A stretch of DNA of 64,000 bases from Vibrio tetraodonis (GTDB taxonomy: Bacteria; Pseudomonadota; Gammaproteobacteria; Enterobacterales; Vibrionaceae), in assembly GCF_003350295.1 (NCBI RefSeq), contig NZ_QLYY01000012.1:62001-126000 (forward strand). The letters run 5' to 3'. The notes beneath the pieces were generated by a model. It worked only from the letters and a program-made list of their open reading frames with translations, was not told the DNA's origin and searched no databases. Shown here piece after piece: positions 56,926 to 64,000 of the stretch; positions within the stretch are counted from its first letter, which is position 1, and every line of letters begins with the position of its first letter. The translations under genes were made by a program, and so were the position numbers.

Positions 56926-57924
56926 TTAGATGACTGGTAAAAGTTGGTTTTGGAGGTTATTTTTTGGCTCTTTAAACAATCTCATTACAAGTAACACAAC
57001 TAAACAAATCAGGTTAATGCTTCCACCAGCATCCGAATTCGCAGTAATAATATTACTGACAAGGGTGCGCTGTCCGTTAACCGTTGTAACATAGTACTTG
57101 GGTACTTCCTGACCATTTATTACCTGGTTAATCCAACCAATGTAGTCATAAACATCTGTGAAGACAGAGGTAACGGTCAAAGATGCATCACCACATGACC
57201 TAGGACCAAAGCTAGTGATACCAATCTGAATGTATTGGCTGCCACTTTCTATATAAACAGGGCCTCCAGAATCGCCATTACATGTCGAATTTCGATATCC
57301 GCCAGACTGAGCGCCACCAAAACATATCTGTTTGTCAGTCACTAAGCCATATTGAGACCGGCAGTCGTTCAGGGACACATAGTCAAGGTTAGTTTGTTGT
57401 AATATGGTTCCACCCGATACGTTACCCGCAATTTGACCATGTCCTATAGCAATATAGGTATCTGAAGCAGAAAAGCTGTTATTAATCGTCGTATTGAGTA
57501 AATAGGTATAATCAGGAACAGAAGATAGAGGCGATTCAAGCTTGATTACTGCGATATCGTTGGGCCAGAGCACTGCTCCTGAGTCTATGTAGTCACTAGG
57601 AAAGTAAAACTCTGACGCTCTGGCTTTTTCAGCACTGGCATAAGTTGATTCATCCAAAAGCTGAGGAATAACGTAAGTGTTGAGCATAGTACTGGGATTT
57701 TCATAGATGCAGTGGGCAGCGGTGAGCGCGTATTGGCTATTGAGCATAGTTGCCCCACAATAGTTACTATAAGAGGCTCCACTAATAAAAAACATGCTAG
57801 CAAAAGAAGGATATGTAGTAGCACTGCTAACGTTAGTGCCATTAACAATGTAGGCTGATACATCGTTTGCCATAGCACGAGATAACACCAGCATTAAACC
57901 AAGAAACCCAAGTAAAGCCTTCAT
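56926..57924 (-). CDS. secreted trypsin-like serine protease with GlyGly-CTERM anchor
   Basis: A 332-residue S1-family protease: signal peptide (about 1-19), IVNGTNVSSATTYPS as the expected new N-terminus, catalytic H71 (TAAHC), D123 (NDIAV) and S219 (GDSGGP). The C-terminus carries a GlyGly-CTERM-like sorting signal: GG (300-301), a hydrophobic run (303-313) and a basic residue, followed by an unusually long 15-residue tail. Such proteins leave by type II secretion and are processed by rhombosortase. Neither is in the window. Confidence 0.88.
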   Translation of the reverse strand: MKALLGFLGLMLVLSRAMANDVSAYIVNGTNVSSATTYPSFASMFFISGASYSNYCGATMLNSQYALTAAHCIYENPSTMLNTYVIPQLLDESTYASAEKARASEFYFPSDYIDSGAVLWPNDIAVIKLESPLSSVPDYTYLLNTTINNSFSASDTYIAIGHGQIAGNVSGGTILQQTNLDYVSLNDCRSQYGLVTDKQICFGGAQSGGYRNSTCNGDSGGPVYIESGSQYIQIGITSFGPRSCGDASLTVTSVFTDVYDYIGWINQVINGQEVPKYYVTTVNGQRTLVSNIITANSDAGGSINLICLVVLLVMRLFKEPKNNLQNQLLPVI

Positions 57925-58043
57925 CTTTCCGTCTCCCTTGTATGCCTGCTAAACCTAAGTTTAGTTGACAAAAGAGAGAGGGGTTAGGATATAAATCGTT
58001 AATTTTATTAAAAATAATATAATCAATATCCCGATATCAAAAA

Positions 58044-58069
58044 CAAAAACCTCTCGAAAAAAGAGAGGC
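58044..58069 (-). terminator. intrinsic terminator of gcvT
   Basis: CCTCTC and GAGAGG (58050-58055, 58063-58068) form a 6-bp stem, extended by neighbouring pairs, and on the minus strand TTTTTGTTTTTG follows. Confidence 0.8.
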
Positions 58070-58100
58070 TTGATTTGAAAATAGTATCGAGGTTTTTCTT

Positions 58101-59219
58101 TTAGCCGCGATAATAACGCTGAGGTACAAATGGCATTTTCTCGATTGTCATCGGTAGTTTCTTACCACGAACATCGGCAAACAATTCTGTGCCAATAGCC
58201 GACAGATCAGCGCGAACATAAGCCATGGACACTGGCTTGCCAGCATTCGGACCTGCTGTACCACTGGTTACAACACCTACTTTGTTGCCGTCAGCGTCAA
58301 ATAACTCCGTACCCTCACGAACGGGGGCTTTAGTTTGACCAACCAAACCAACACGTTTGCGTGAGACATCTTTGGTTTCAATCTGCTTGAGGATAATGTC
58401 CGCTCCAGGGAACCCACCAACGCGCTCACCATCTGCTCGGCGAACTTTCTGAATACCCCACAAGAGGCTTGCTTCAACAGGCGTTGTGGTCGTATCTAAA
58501 TCATGTCCATACAGACATAGACCACATTCAAGACGCAATGAATCTCGCGCACCAAGACCAATCCACTCTACTTCTTCTTCTGTAGTGAGCTTGGTTGCCA
58601 GCTCTTGGGCATGAGTATTCGGCACAGAAATCTCATAGCCATCTTCACCTGTATAGCCACTGCGACTCACGATGCACTCAACACCAAGAATTTCGAGCTT
58701 TTTGACATCCATGAATAGCATATCAGCAACCTCAAAGTTGAAACGCTTTAGCACCTCAACCGCTTTTGGACCTTGCAGTGCCAATAGAGCACGATCATCA
58801 ATCTCTTCAAGCTCAACACCAGTCGGTAAATGAGCGTTTAGATGCGCGATATCTTGTTCTTTACAAGCGGCATTGACAACAACAAATAGGTGATCGCCTA
58901 GGTTTGCTACCATAAGATCGTCCATAATGCCGCCTTGCTCATTAGTAAAGAAAGCGTAACGTTGATTACCTTGCGGCAAGTCGATAATATCAACCGGAAC
59001 TAAAGACTCAAGAAAAGCCGCAGCACCCTCTCCGTGCAGTCTAAGCTGGCCCATATGAGAAACATCAAAAAGCCCAGCCGCATCGCGAGTATGCAGGTGT
59101 TCTTTTTTCACACCGAGTGCGTATTGAACTGGCATATCATAGCCGGCGAAAGGAACCATTTTCGCACCCGCTTCAACATGAAGGGAATGAAGGGGTGTTT
59201 TAAGTAGATCTTGAGTCAT
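58101..59219 (-). CDS. gcvT: aminomethyltransferase, T protein of the glycine cleavage system
   Basis: A 372-residue GcvT with the folate-binding aminomethyltransferase fold: LHVEAGAKMVPFAGYDMPVQY near the start, DVSHMGQL, SRSGYTGEDGYEI and the C-terminal VGVVTSGTAGP. It moves the methylene of glycine to tetrahydrofolate. The ATG at 59219 has GGAG in front; the ATG at 59231 does not. It is read away from glyA-gcvH-gcvP, with the XRE-cupin regulator between, and its upstream region contains a dyad shared with the glyA side. Confidence 0.95.
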   Translation of the reverse strand: MTQDLLKTPLHSLHVEAGAKMVPFAGYDMPVQYALGVKKEHLHTRDAAGLFDVSHMGQLRLHGEGAAAFLESLVPVDIIDLPQGNQRYAFFTNEQGGIMDDLMVANLGDHLFVVVNAACKEQDIAHLNAHLPTGVELEEIDDRALLALQGPKAVEVLKRFNFEVADMLFMDVKKLEILGVECIVSRSGYTGEDGYEISVPNTHAQELATKLTTEEEVEWIGLGARDSLRLECGLCLYGHDLDTTTTPVEASLLWGIQKVRRADGERVGGFPGADIILKQIETKDVSRKRVGLVGQTKAPVREGTELFDADGNKVGVVTSGTAGPNAGKPVSMAYVRADLSAIGTELFADVRGKKLPMTIEKMPFVPQRYYRG

Positions 59220-59256
59220 TGTTGTCTCCATTTAATCAGGTCCGTTTTCCATTCAA

Positions 59257-59271
59257 GGAAACCTTGTTTCC
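59257..59271. promoter_or_regulatory. operator candidate in the gcvT promoter (GGAAAC-N3-GTTTCC)
   Basis: A perfect 6-bp inverted repeat with a 3-base spacer lies 38 bases before the gcvT start. With its flank (CAATA) it matches 17 of 18 bases of a second copy at 60198-60216. Probable binding site of the XRE-cupin regulator encoded between them. Confidence 0.65.
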
Positions 59272-59371
59272 AATAATAAACACGAGTTGGACTTTTTTGC
59301 ACTCTTAACGAGATAGCAAGCATTCAAAATGTGACATTTAACATCATCTTCACATTTCCTAAGGGCAAAAG

Positions 59372-59397
59372 AAAACGCCACCTCAGACGAGATGGCG
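59372..59397 (-). terminator. intrinsic terminator of the XRE-cupin regulator gene
   Basis: CGCCACCTC (59376-59384) pairs with GAGATGGCG (59389-59397) with one mismatch; on the minus strand TTTTCTTTTGC follows. Confidence 0.7.
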
Positions 59398-59466
59398 CTA
59401 TTCTACCGACAAAAAAACAAAAAGCAAACGTTTGCCTTCACTATAGGAAATATAACAAATGCATCA

Positions 59467-60087
59467 TTATTTTGCGGTCACCCACAAGATATTGGCGTCT
59501 TCTTCACTAGTTGAAATCAGCATATGGCCCATAGTGGCATCGTAATACACACTGTCACCTTCACCCAATTCTACCGGTTCATAAAACTCTGAATAAAAGA
59601 GCACAGACCCAGACAAAATCAGCAAAAATTCCTCACCATCATGACGAACCCAATCACCATATTCTTCAAAGTTTCTCGCATGAATTCGACTCTTAAATGG
59701 CATCATTTTCTTGTTCGACAACTGGGTTGCCAATAGCTCATGCTCATAGGTGGGCGTTGGGTGAGGTTTACCCAGCCCTGTCTTAGTAATATCTCTGCGT
59801 GCCGTTGCCACCTTTTTTCTTGGTGGTTCAAAGAGTTGAGGCATATCTATTTGCAAACCAAGCGCCAGCTTTTGCATCGCTTGGAATGTTGGGGAAATCT
59901 GTTCATTTTCTATTTTGCTCAGGGTTGAACGAGCCAGCCCTGTACGCTGACTTGCCTCTTCTAGAGTGATCCCTAACTTACTTCGAATGTCCTTAATTCT
60001 CTGACCTAATTTTAGAGGCTCAATATTTTGATCACCCTCTTTTGCCAGAGTCAAAGATGGGTACTCGTCATAGATATCTTCAGGCAT
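59467..60087 (-). CDS. XRE-cupin regulator of the glycine cleavage locus
   Basis: A 206-residue protein with a lambda-type helix-turn-helix (about 25-80: RIKDIRSKLGITLEEASQRTGLARSTLSKIE) and a C-terminal cupin (about 120-205, HDGEEFLLILSG and LGEGDSVYYDATMGHM). The cupin probably binds a small effector. The start at 60087 is chosen because GAGGGA precedes it; a frame start at 60117 is less likely. The gene lies between gcvT and glyA-gcvH-gcvP and copies of one dyad lie near both, so it likely controls them and itself, perhaps in response to glycine, serine or a folate. Confidence 0.85.
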   Translation of the reverse strand: MPEDIYDEYPSLTLAKEGDQNIEPLKLGQRIKDIRSKLGITLEEASQRTGLARSTLSKIENEQISPTFQAMQKLALGLQIDMPQLFEPPRKKVATARRDITKTGLGKPHPTPTYEHELLATQLSNKKMMPFKSRIHARNFEEYGDWVRHDGEEFLLILSGSVLFYSEFYEPVELGEGDSVYYDATMGHMLISTSEEDANILWVTAK

Positions 60088-60197
60088 GTATCCCTCTTTA
60101 TTGAATGTCCATTTCACCTTGGTTTTTATTGTGCACTAAGCCTATCGGATAAAAAAGATAACTGAGACAAATAAACCGTGCTCTCTGTAACATTTTC

Positions 60198-60212
60198 AGA
60201 AACCATGTTTCC
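60198..60212. promoter_or_regulatory. operator candidate between the regulator and glyA (AGAAAC-N3-GTTTCC)
   Basis: AGAAACCATGTTTCC lies 111 bases before the regulator's start and about 255 bases before glyA. It shares 17 of 18 bases with the gcvT-side site, including the flank CCAATA. Confidence 0.65.
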
Positions 60213-60287
60213 AATAGGAAATTTTTAGTTGATTATAGCCCCAACAAGAGCTATGTTACCAACTTGTTAGTTGTAGAGATGCGATTT

Positions 60288-60331
60288 CCGAACTGACTGA
60301 TAATGTGATTTAGCAGTGAGATTCGGTTTTT
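60288..60331 (+). other. leader hairpin followed by T5 upstream of glyA
   Basis: CCGAA and ACTG (60288-60299) can pair with CAGT and TTCGG (60314-60326), with a small interior loop, and TTTTT follows. It is a possible attenuator in the glyA leader. I see no glycine riboswitch aptamer. Confidence 0.3.
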
Positions 60332-60465
60332 CCCCGCGATGAAAACATCATTTGGGGTATGGAATTCACCCTGTCTTTGTAATGAAGGCAGTAAACAGAA
60401 AGAGGACTAACGAGAGCAATAATCCTATTAATAATCTCGTTAGCACGAATGGAAGGTCATCTACC

Positions 60466-61761
60466 ATGAACAACAGTTACCAAAATCACAGCCTAGAGAA
60501 TTTTTTCTCTACCAACCTTGCTGCTACCGATGATGCGGTTTTTGCTGGAATCCAAGCGGAAAGTACTCGTCAGAACGAACAAATTGAGCTGATTGCCTCT
60601 GAAAACATTGTATCCAAAGCCGTGATGCAAGCTCAGGGCACATGTTTAACCAACAAATACGCAGAAGGTTACCCCGGTCGTCGTTACTATGGCGGTTGTG
60701 AACATGTTGATACCGTAGAAGCCATCGCAATTGAGCGTGCGAAGCAGCTTTTTAAGTGCGAACACGCAAACGTTCAACCTCACTCTGGCGCTCAAGCAAA
60801 TGGCGCAGTTAAGCTGGCTCTACTGCAACCTGGCGATACAATATTAGGTATGTCGTTAGATGCGGGCGGCCACTTAACTCACGGTGCTCGTCCTGCTCTT
60901 TCTGGTAAATGGTTTAACGCTGTTCAATATGGTGTTGACCGTGAGACACTCGAAATCAACTATGACGACGTGCGCGAGCTTGCACTTGAGCACAAACCAA
61001 AAATGATCATCGCTGGTGGTAGTGCTATTCCACGTACTATCGACTTTGCAAAATTTCGCGAAATTGCCGATGAAGTCAACGCCATTCTCATGGTGGATAT
61101 GGCGCACATCGCAGGCCTAATTGCCACAGGCGCACACCCTAGTCCGCTACCGCATGCACACGTAGTAACAACCACAACACACAAAACTCTGCGTGGCCCA
61201 CGCGGCGGCATGATCTTGACTAACCATGAAGACATCATCAAAAAGATCAATTCTGCTGTCTTTCCTGGTCTTCAAGGTGGCCCATTAATGCACGTTATCG
61301 CCGCTAAAGCCGTAGCATTTGGTGAAGCGCTTGGCCCTGAGTTTTCAAGTTACATTGATTCTGTAATCAATAACGCTAAGGTATTGGCAGAAGTGCTGCA
61401 AACTCGCGGCTGTGACATTGTCACAGGTGGTACAGATACACATTTAATGCTGGTTGATCTTCGTCCTAAAGGGTTGAAAGGCAACAAAGCAGAAGAAGCG
61501 TTAGAGCGTGCAGGGATCACATGTAATAAAAATGGTATTCCATTCGATTCTGAGAAGCCTATGATTACATCGGGTATACGTTTAGGTACGCCTGCGGGGA
61601 CAAGCCGCGGCTTTGGCGCTGAAGAATTCAAACTCATTGGTAATTGGATTGGCGACGTACTGGATGGGCTAGTAGAAAACCCTGAAGGTGACTCAGTAGT
61701 GGAACAACGCGTTCGCAAAGAAGTGAAAGCATTGTGTAACCGCTTCCCTCTTTACCAGTAA
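60466..61761 (+). CDS. glyA: serine hydroxymethyltransferase
   Basis: A 431-residue PLP enzyme with the internal aldimine lysine K240 in [12 protein letters not shown], the N-terminal [10 protein letters not shown] and [10 protein letters not shown] motifs and the usual C-terminal domain. It interconverts serine and glycine with tetrahydrofolate. The start at 60466 is chosen from a GGAAGG ribosome site and the family length; the frame is open upstream to 60352. It heads the glyA-gcvH-gcvP cluster, so this copy may serve glycine breakdown rather than one-carbon supply. A vibrio usually has another glyA elsewhere. Confidence 0.93.
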   Translation: MNNSYQNHSLENFFSTNLAATDDAVFAGIQAESTRQNEQIELIASENIVSKAVMQAQGTCLTNKYAEGYPGRRYYGGCEHVDTVEAIAIERAKQLFKCEHANVQPHSGAQANGAVKLALLQPGDTILGMSLDAGGHLTHGARPALSGKWFNAVQYGVDRETLEINYDDVRELALEHKPKMIIAGGSAIPRTIDFAKFREIADEVNAILMVDMAHIAGLIATGAHPSPLPHAHVVTTTTHKTLRGPRGGMILTNHEDIIKKINSAVFPGLQGGPLMHVIAAKAVAFGEALGPEFSSYIDSVINNAKVLAEVLQTRGCDIVTGGTDTHLMLVDLRPKGLKGNKAEEALERAGITCNKNGIPFDSEKPMITSGIRLGTPAGTSRGFGAEEFKLIGNWIGDVLDGLVENPEGDSVVEQRVRKEVKALCNRFPLYQ

Positions 61762-61798
61762 GCAAATTTAAACAAAGTTATTTTTTGGAGACTAAGCA

Positions 61799-62179
61799 AT
61801 GGACAAAACACTGAAGTTTGCAGACAGCCACGAGTGGGTGCGTGACAACGGTGACGGCACAGCAACTATCGGTATTTCTGAACATGCACAAGAAATGCTA
61901 GGTGACGTCGTTTTCGTTGACCTTCCTGAAGTAGAAGCTGAAATCGACGCCGGTGATAGTTTCTCTTTGGTTGAATCTGTGAAAGCAGCTTCAGACATCT
62001 ACGCCCCAATTACAGGCGAAGTCGTTGCAATTAACGAAGAGCTCGAAGATAGCCCTGAGCTTATCAACGAAGAGCCCTATGAAGGCGGCTGGATTGTCAA
62101 AGTGAAAATGTCAGATGCTTCTGAGCTCGACAATCTTAAAGATGCAGAAGAGTACCTAAACTCAATCGAAGACGAGTAA
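61799..62179 (+). CDS. gcvH: glycine cleavage system H protein
   Basis: A 126-residue lipoyl carrier with the lipoylated lysine K62 in SVKAASD. It shuttles the aminomethyl group between GcvP, GcvT and the dihydrolipoyl dehydrogenase. It follows glyA after 37 bases with GGAG in front. It lies in the middle of the cluster and has a strong terminator behind it. Confidence 0.95.
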   Translation: MDKTLKFADSHEWVRDNGDGTATIGISEHAQEMLGDVVFVDLPEVEAEIDAGDSFSLVESVKAASDIYAPITGEVVAINEELEDSPELINEEPYEGGWIVKVKMSDASELDNLKDAEEYLNSIEDE

Positions 62180-62193
62180 TAGGCAAATGTGTA

Positions 62194-62225
62194 AAGCTGT
62201 CCCAGTTAAGGGGGCAGCTTTTTTT
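62194..62225 (+). terminator. intrinsic terminator between gcvH and gcvP
   Basis: AAGCTGTCCC and GGGGCAGCTT form a 10-bp stem with one G-U pair and a 7-base loop, followed by seven T residues. It should limit read-through into gcvP. Confidence 0.85.
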
Positions 62226-62298
62226 CAAAGTTCGGACGTATAATTATTTATATCAGTAGTGATATCCAATACCCGAATGATGGAGTAGGTAAAGGACA

Positions 62299-64000
62299 AT
62301 GACTGAATTACTTCAAAGCCTTAGCACCCAAAATGAGTTCGTTGCTCGCCACAACGGCCCTAACAAACAAGACCAACAAAAAATGTTGGATGTCATCAAA
62401 GCAGCTAGCCTTGATGCCTTAATCGACGAAACTGTACCTGCGCAAATCCGCGTTGAGAAGCCAATGGCTCTAGCCGAGGCTATGAGCGAAGCAGACATGC
62501 TGAGCGCCATGCGTGAATTTGCTGACAAAAACCAAGTCAAGCGCACCTTTATTGGCCAAGGTTACTACAACACGTTCACGCCTAATGTCATCTTGCGTAA
62601 CGTACTGGAAAACCCAGGCTGGTACACGGCATACACGCCATACCAACCAGAGATCTCACAAGGCCGCCTAGAATCACTGCTCAATTTCCAACAAATGGTC
62701 ATGGATCTCACAGGTATGGACATTGCGAACGCATCGCTGCTTGATGAAGCAACCGCAGCAGCTGAAGCCATGACACTGTGTAAGCGTGCAGGAAAGAGCA
62801 AAAGCAACGTTTTCTTTGTTGCAGACGATGTTCACCCACAAACGCTGGAAGTGATTAAAACCCGTGCAAAATACATTGGTTTTGACGTATTGGTCGGTTC
62901 ACTAGACTCGCTGGCAGAACAAGATGTATTTGGCGCGCTAGTCCAGTACCCGAATACGACAGGTGAAATTCGTGACATCACAGACATCATCGCCAAAGCT
63001 CAAGCTAACAAAATTTTGGTTGCCGTGGCAACTGACCTTCTTGCTTCTGCGCTTTTAAAACCAGCAGGTGAAATGGGCGCTGACGTGGTAATTGGTTCAA
63101 CTCAACGTTTCGGCGTACCTATGGGTTACGGCGGTCCACACGCTGCCTTTATGGCAACACGTGAGAAGCACAAGCGTACCATTCCTGGCCGTGTTATTGG
63201 TGTGTCTATCGACAGCACGGGTAAACAAGCACTGCGCATGGCAATGCAAACTCGTGAGCAGCATATTCGCCGCGAAAAAGCGACATCTAATATCTGTACC
63301 GCGCAAGCACTGCTGGCCAACATGGCTTCTTTCTACGCCGTATTCCACGGTGCAGAAGGTCTACGTACTATCGCCCGTCGCACTCACCACATGACGGCTA
63401 TTTTAGCCGCGGGTCTGACTAAATCTGGCTTCGAACTGGCTCATAATAGCTTCTTCGATACTATCACCATCAATACTGCCGCTAATACAGATGAAGTGTA
63501 TGCTAAAGCGCAAGCCGCAGGTATCAACCTTCGCCTACTTAAAGGCCAGTTAGGTGTGAGCTTGGATGAAACTACTACAACGGAAGATATCCAAGCCTTG
63601 TTCTCGGTATTTGGCGTTAAAGAAGATGTGAATGCGCTATCAACTGAGATAGCATCAAACGAATTTGCTGCCATCCCAGAAGCACTGCGCCGAACATCTA
63701 AATACTTGACTCATCCTGTGTTCAACACGCATCACAGCGAAACACAAATGATGCGCTACCTTAAGCAGCTAGAGAACAAAGATTTTTCTTTGACTCACGG
63801 CATGATCCCGCTGGGTAGCTGTACCATGAAGCTCAACGCCGTAGCTGAAATGATCCCTGTGACTTGGCCTGAGTTTGGTTCAATTCACCCCTATGCACCA
63901 CTAGAGCAAGCTGCGGGTTACACAGCCCTTGCCGAAGATCTTAAGCAGAAGCTGTGTGAAATCACAGGCTATGATGCATTCTCTTTGCAGCCAAACTCAG
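62299..64000 (+). CDS. gcvP: glycine dehydrogenase (decarboxylating), P protein, 3'-truncated by the window
   Basis: A frame from the ATG at 62299 (AAGGA ribosome site) runs off the end with 567 complete codons and no stop. The protein starts [20 protein letters not shown] and has [38 protein letters not shown] and the later [13 protein letters not shown], all typical of GcvP. It decarboxylates glycine with PLP and passes the rest to GcvH. The PLP lysine should lie beyond the window. A terminator stands between it and gcvH, so it may have its own promoter. Confidence 0.95.
   Translation, partial: MTELLQSLSTQNEFVARHNGPNKQDQQKMLDVIKAASLDALIDETVPAQIRVEKPMALAEAMSEADMLSAMREFADKNQVKRTFIGQGYYNTFTPNVILRNVLENPGWYTAYTPYQPEISQGRLESLLNFQQMVMDLTGMDIANASLLDEATAAAEAMTLCKRAGKSKSNVFFVADDVHPQTLEVIKTRAKYIGFDVLVGSLDSLAEQDVFGALVQYPNTTGEIRDITDIIAKAQANKILVAVATDLLASALLKPAGEMGADVVIGSTQRFGVPMGYGGPHAAFMATREKHKRTIPGRVIGVSIDSTGKQALRMAMQTREQHIRREKATSNICTAQALLANMASFYAVFHGAEGLRTIARRTHHMTAILAAGLTKSGFELAHNSFFDTITINTAANTDEVYAKAQAAGINLRLLKGQLGVSLDETTTTEDIQALFSVFGVKEDVNALSTEIASNEFAAIPEALRRTSKYLTHPVFNTHHSETQMMRYLKQLENKDFSLTHGMIPLGSCTMKLNAVAEMIPVTWPEFGSIHPYAPLEQAAGYTALAEDLKQKLCEITGYDAFSLQPNS

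Noticed and set aside
60118..60465. Possible glycine riboswitch before glyA
   Set aside because: I looked for the conserved aptamer core and did not find it in this leader or before gcvT.

Overview
This window comes from a Vibrio-type gammaproteobacterium. The signs are a ToxR-family regulator, a VpsT/CsgD-like regulator with the WLTR cyclic-di-GMP motif, a GlyGly-CTERM serine protease, a NorR/hmp pair, an ArfA-like rescue factor, an orphan NqrB paralogue and four-domain chemoreceptors. The mix (glyA-gcvH-gcvP with gcvT, nadE, cold-shock gene, hmp/norR, lamB-malM) resembles the smaller vibrio chromosome; that placement is inference. I see no tRNA, rRNA, CRISPR array, insertion sequence or phage gene.

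Layout. 1-923: ToxR-like membrane regulator and the start of an overlapping partner gene. 1.6-5.9 kb: RND efflux operon. 6.1-9.0 kb: flavodoxin-fold gene behind a MerR-type promoter, then a periplasmic binding protein joined to a diguanylate cyclase. 9.2-14.4 kb: SDR gene, orphan nqrB, cyanide-insensitive-type bd oxidase with a 32-residue subunit-like ORF, and an MsrA-like gene. 14.4-16.5 kb: a BLUF blue-light sensor ten bases ahead of a chemoreceptor. 16.9-32.9 kb: starch and maltodextrin genes (pullulanase-amylase fusion, maltoporin, malM, GlgX-like debranching enzyme) with MalT-like boxes, interrupted by soxR, a PhnR-like GntR regulator and two more chemoreceptors. 33-42.8 kb: a degenerate nuclease-like protein, a folX-folE-folM pterin operon, a large lipoprotein with glycosyltransferase-like motifs, a PBP5-type carboxypeptidase, arfA and a cold-shock gene. 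42.9-47 kb: yaeQ, then divergent hmp and norR with a readable sigma-54 promoter and NorR sites. 47-54.3 kb: glutaredoxins, HAD hydrolase, two exporters, LysR regulator and a GGDEF-EAL protein. 54.3-57.9 kb: NAD synthesis pair, VpsT-like regulator, secreted protease. 58.1-64.0 kb: glycine cleavage locus (gcvT, an XRE-cupin regulator, glyA, gcvH and a gcvP that runs off the end).

Themes. Environmental sensing and cyclic-di-GMP recur (two GGDEF proteins, a VpsT-like regulator, three chemoreceptors, a blue-light sensor). The best candidates for undescribed biology are the BLUF-chemoreceptor pair, the orphan binding protein fused by operon to a diguanylate cyclase, the shared GAAAC/GTTTC operator that seems to tie the XRE-cupin regulator to the glycine cleavage genes, and the lipoprotein with GT-B-like motifs. 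All functions are read from sequence and family knowledge; no search or computation was run.
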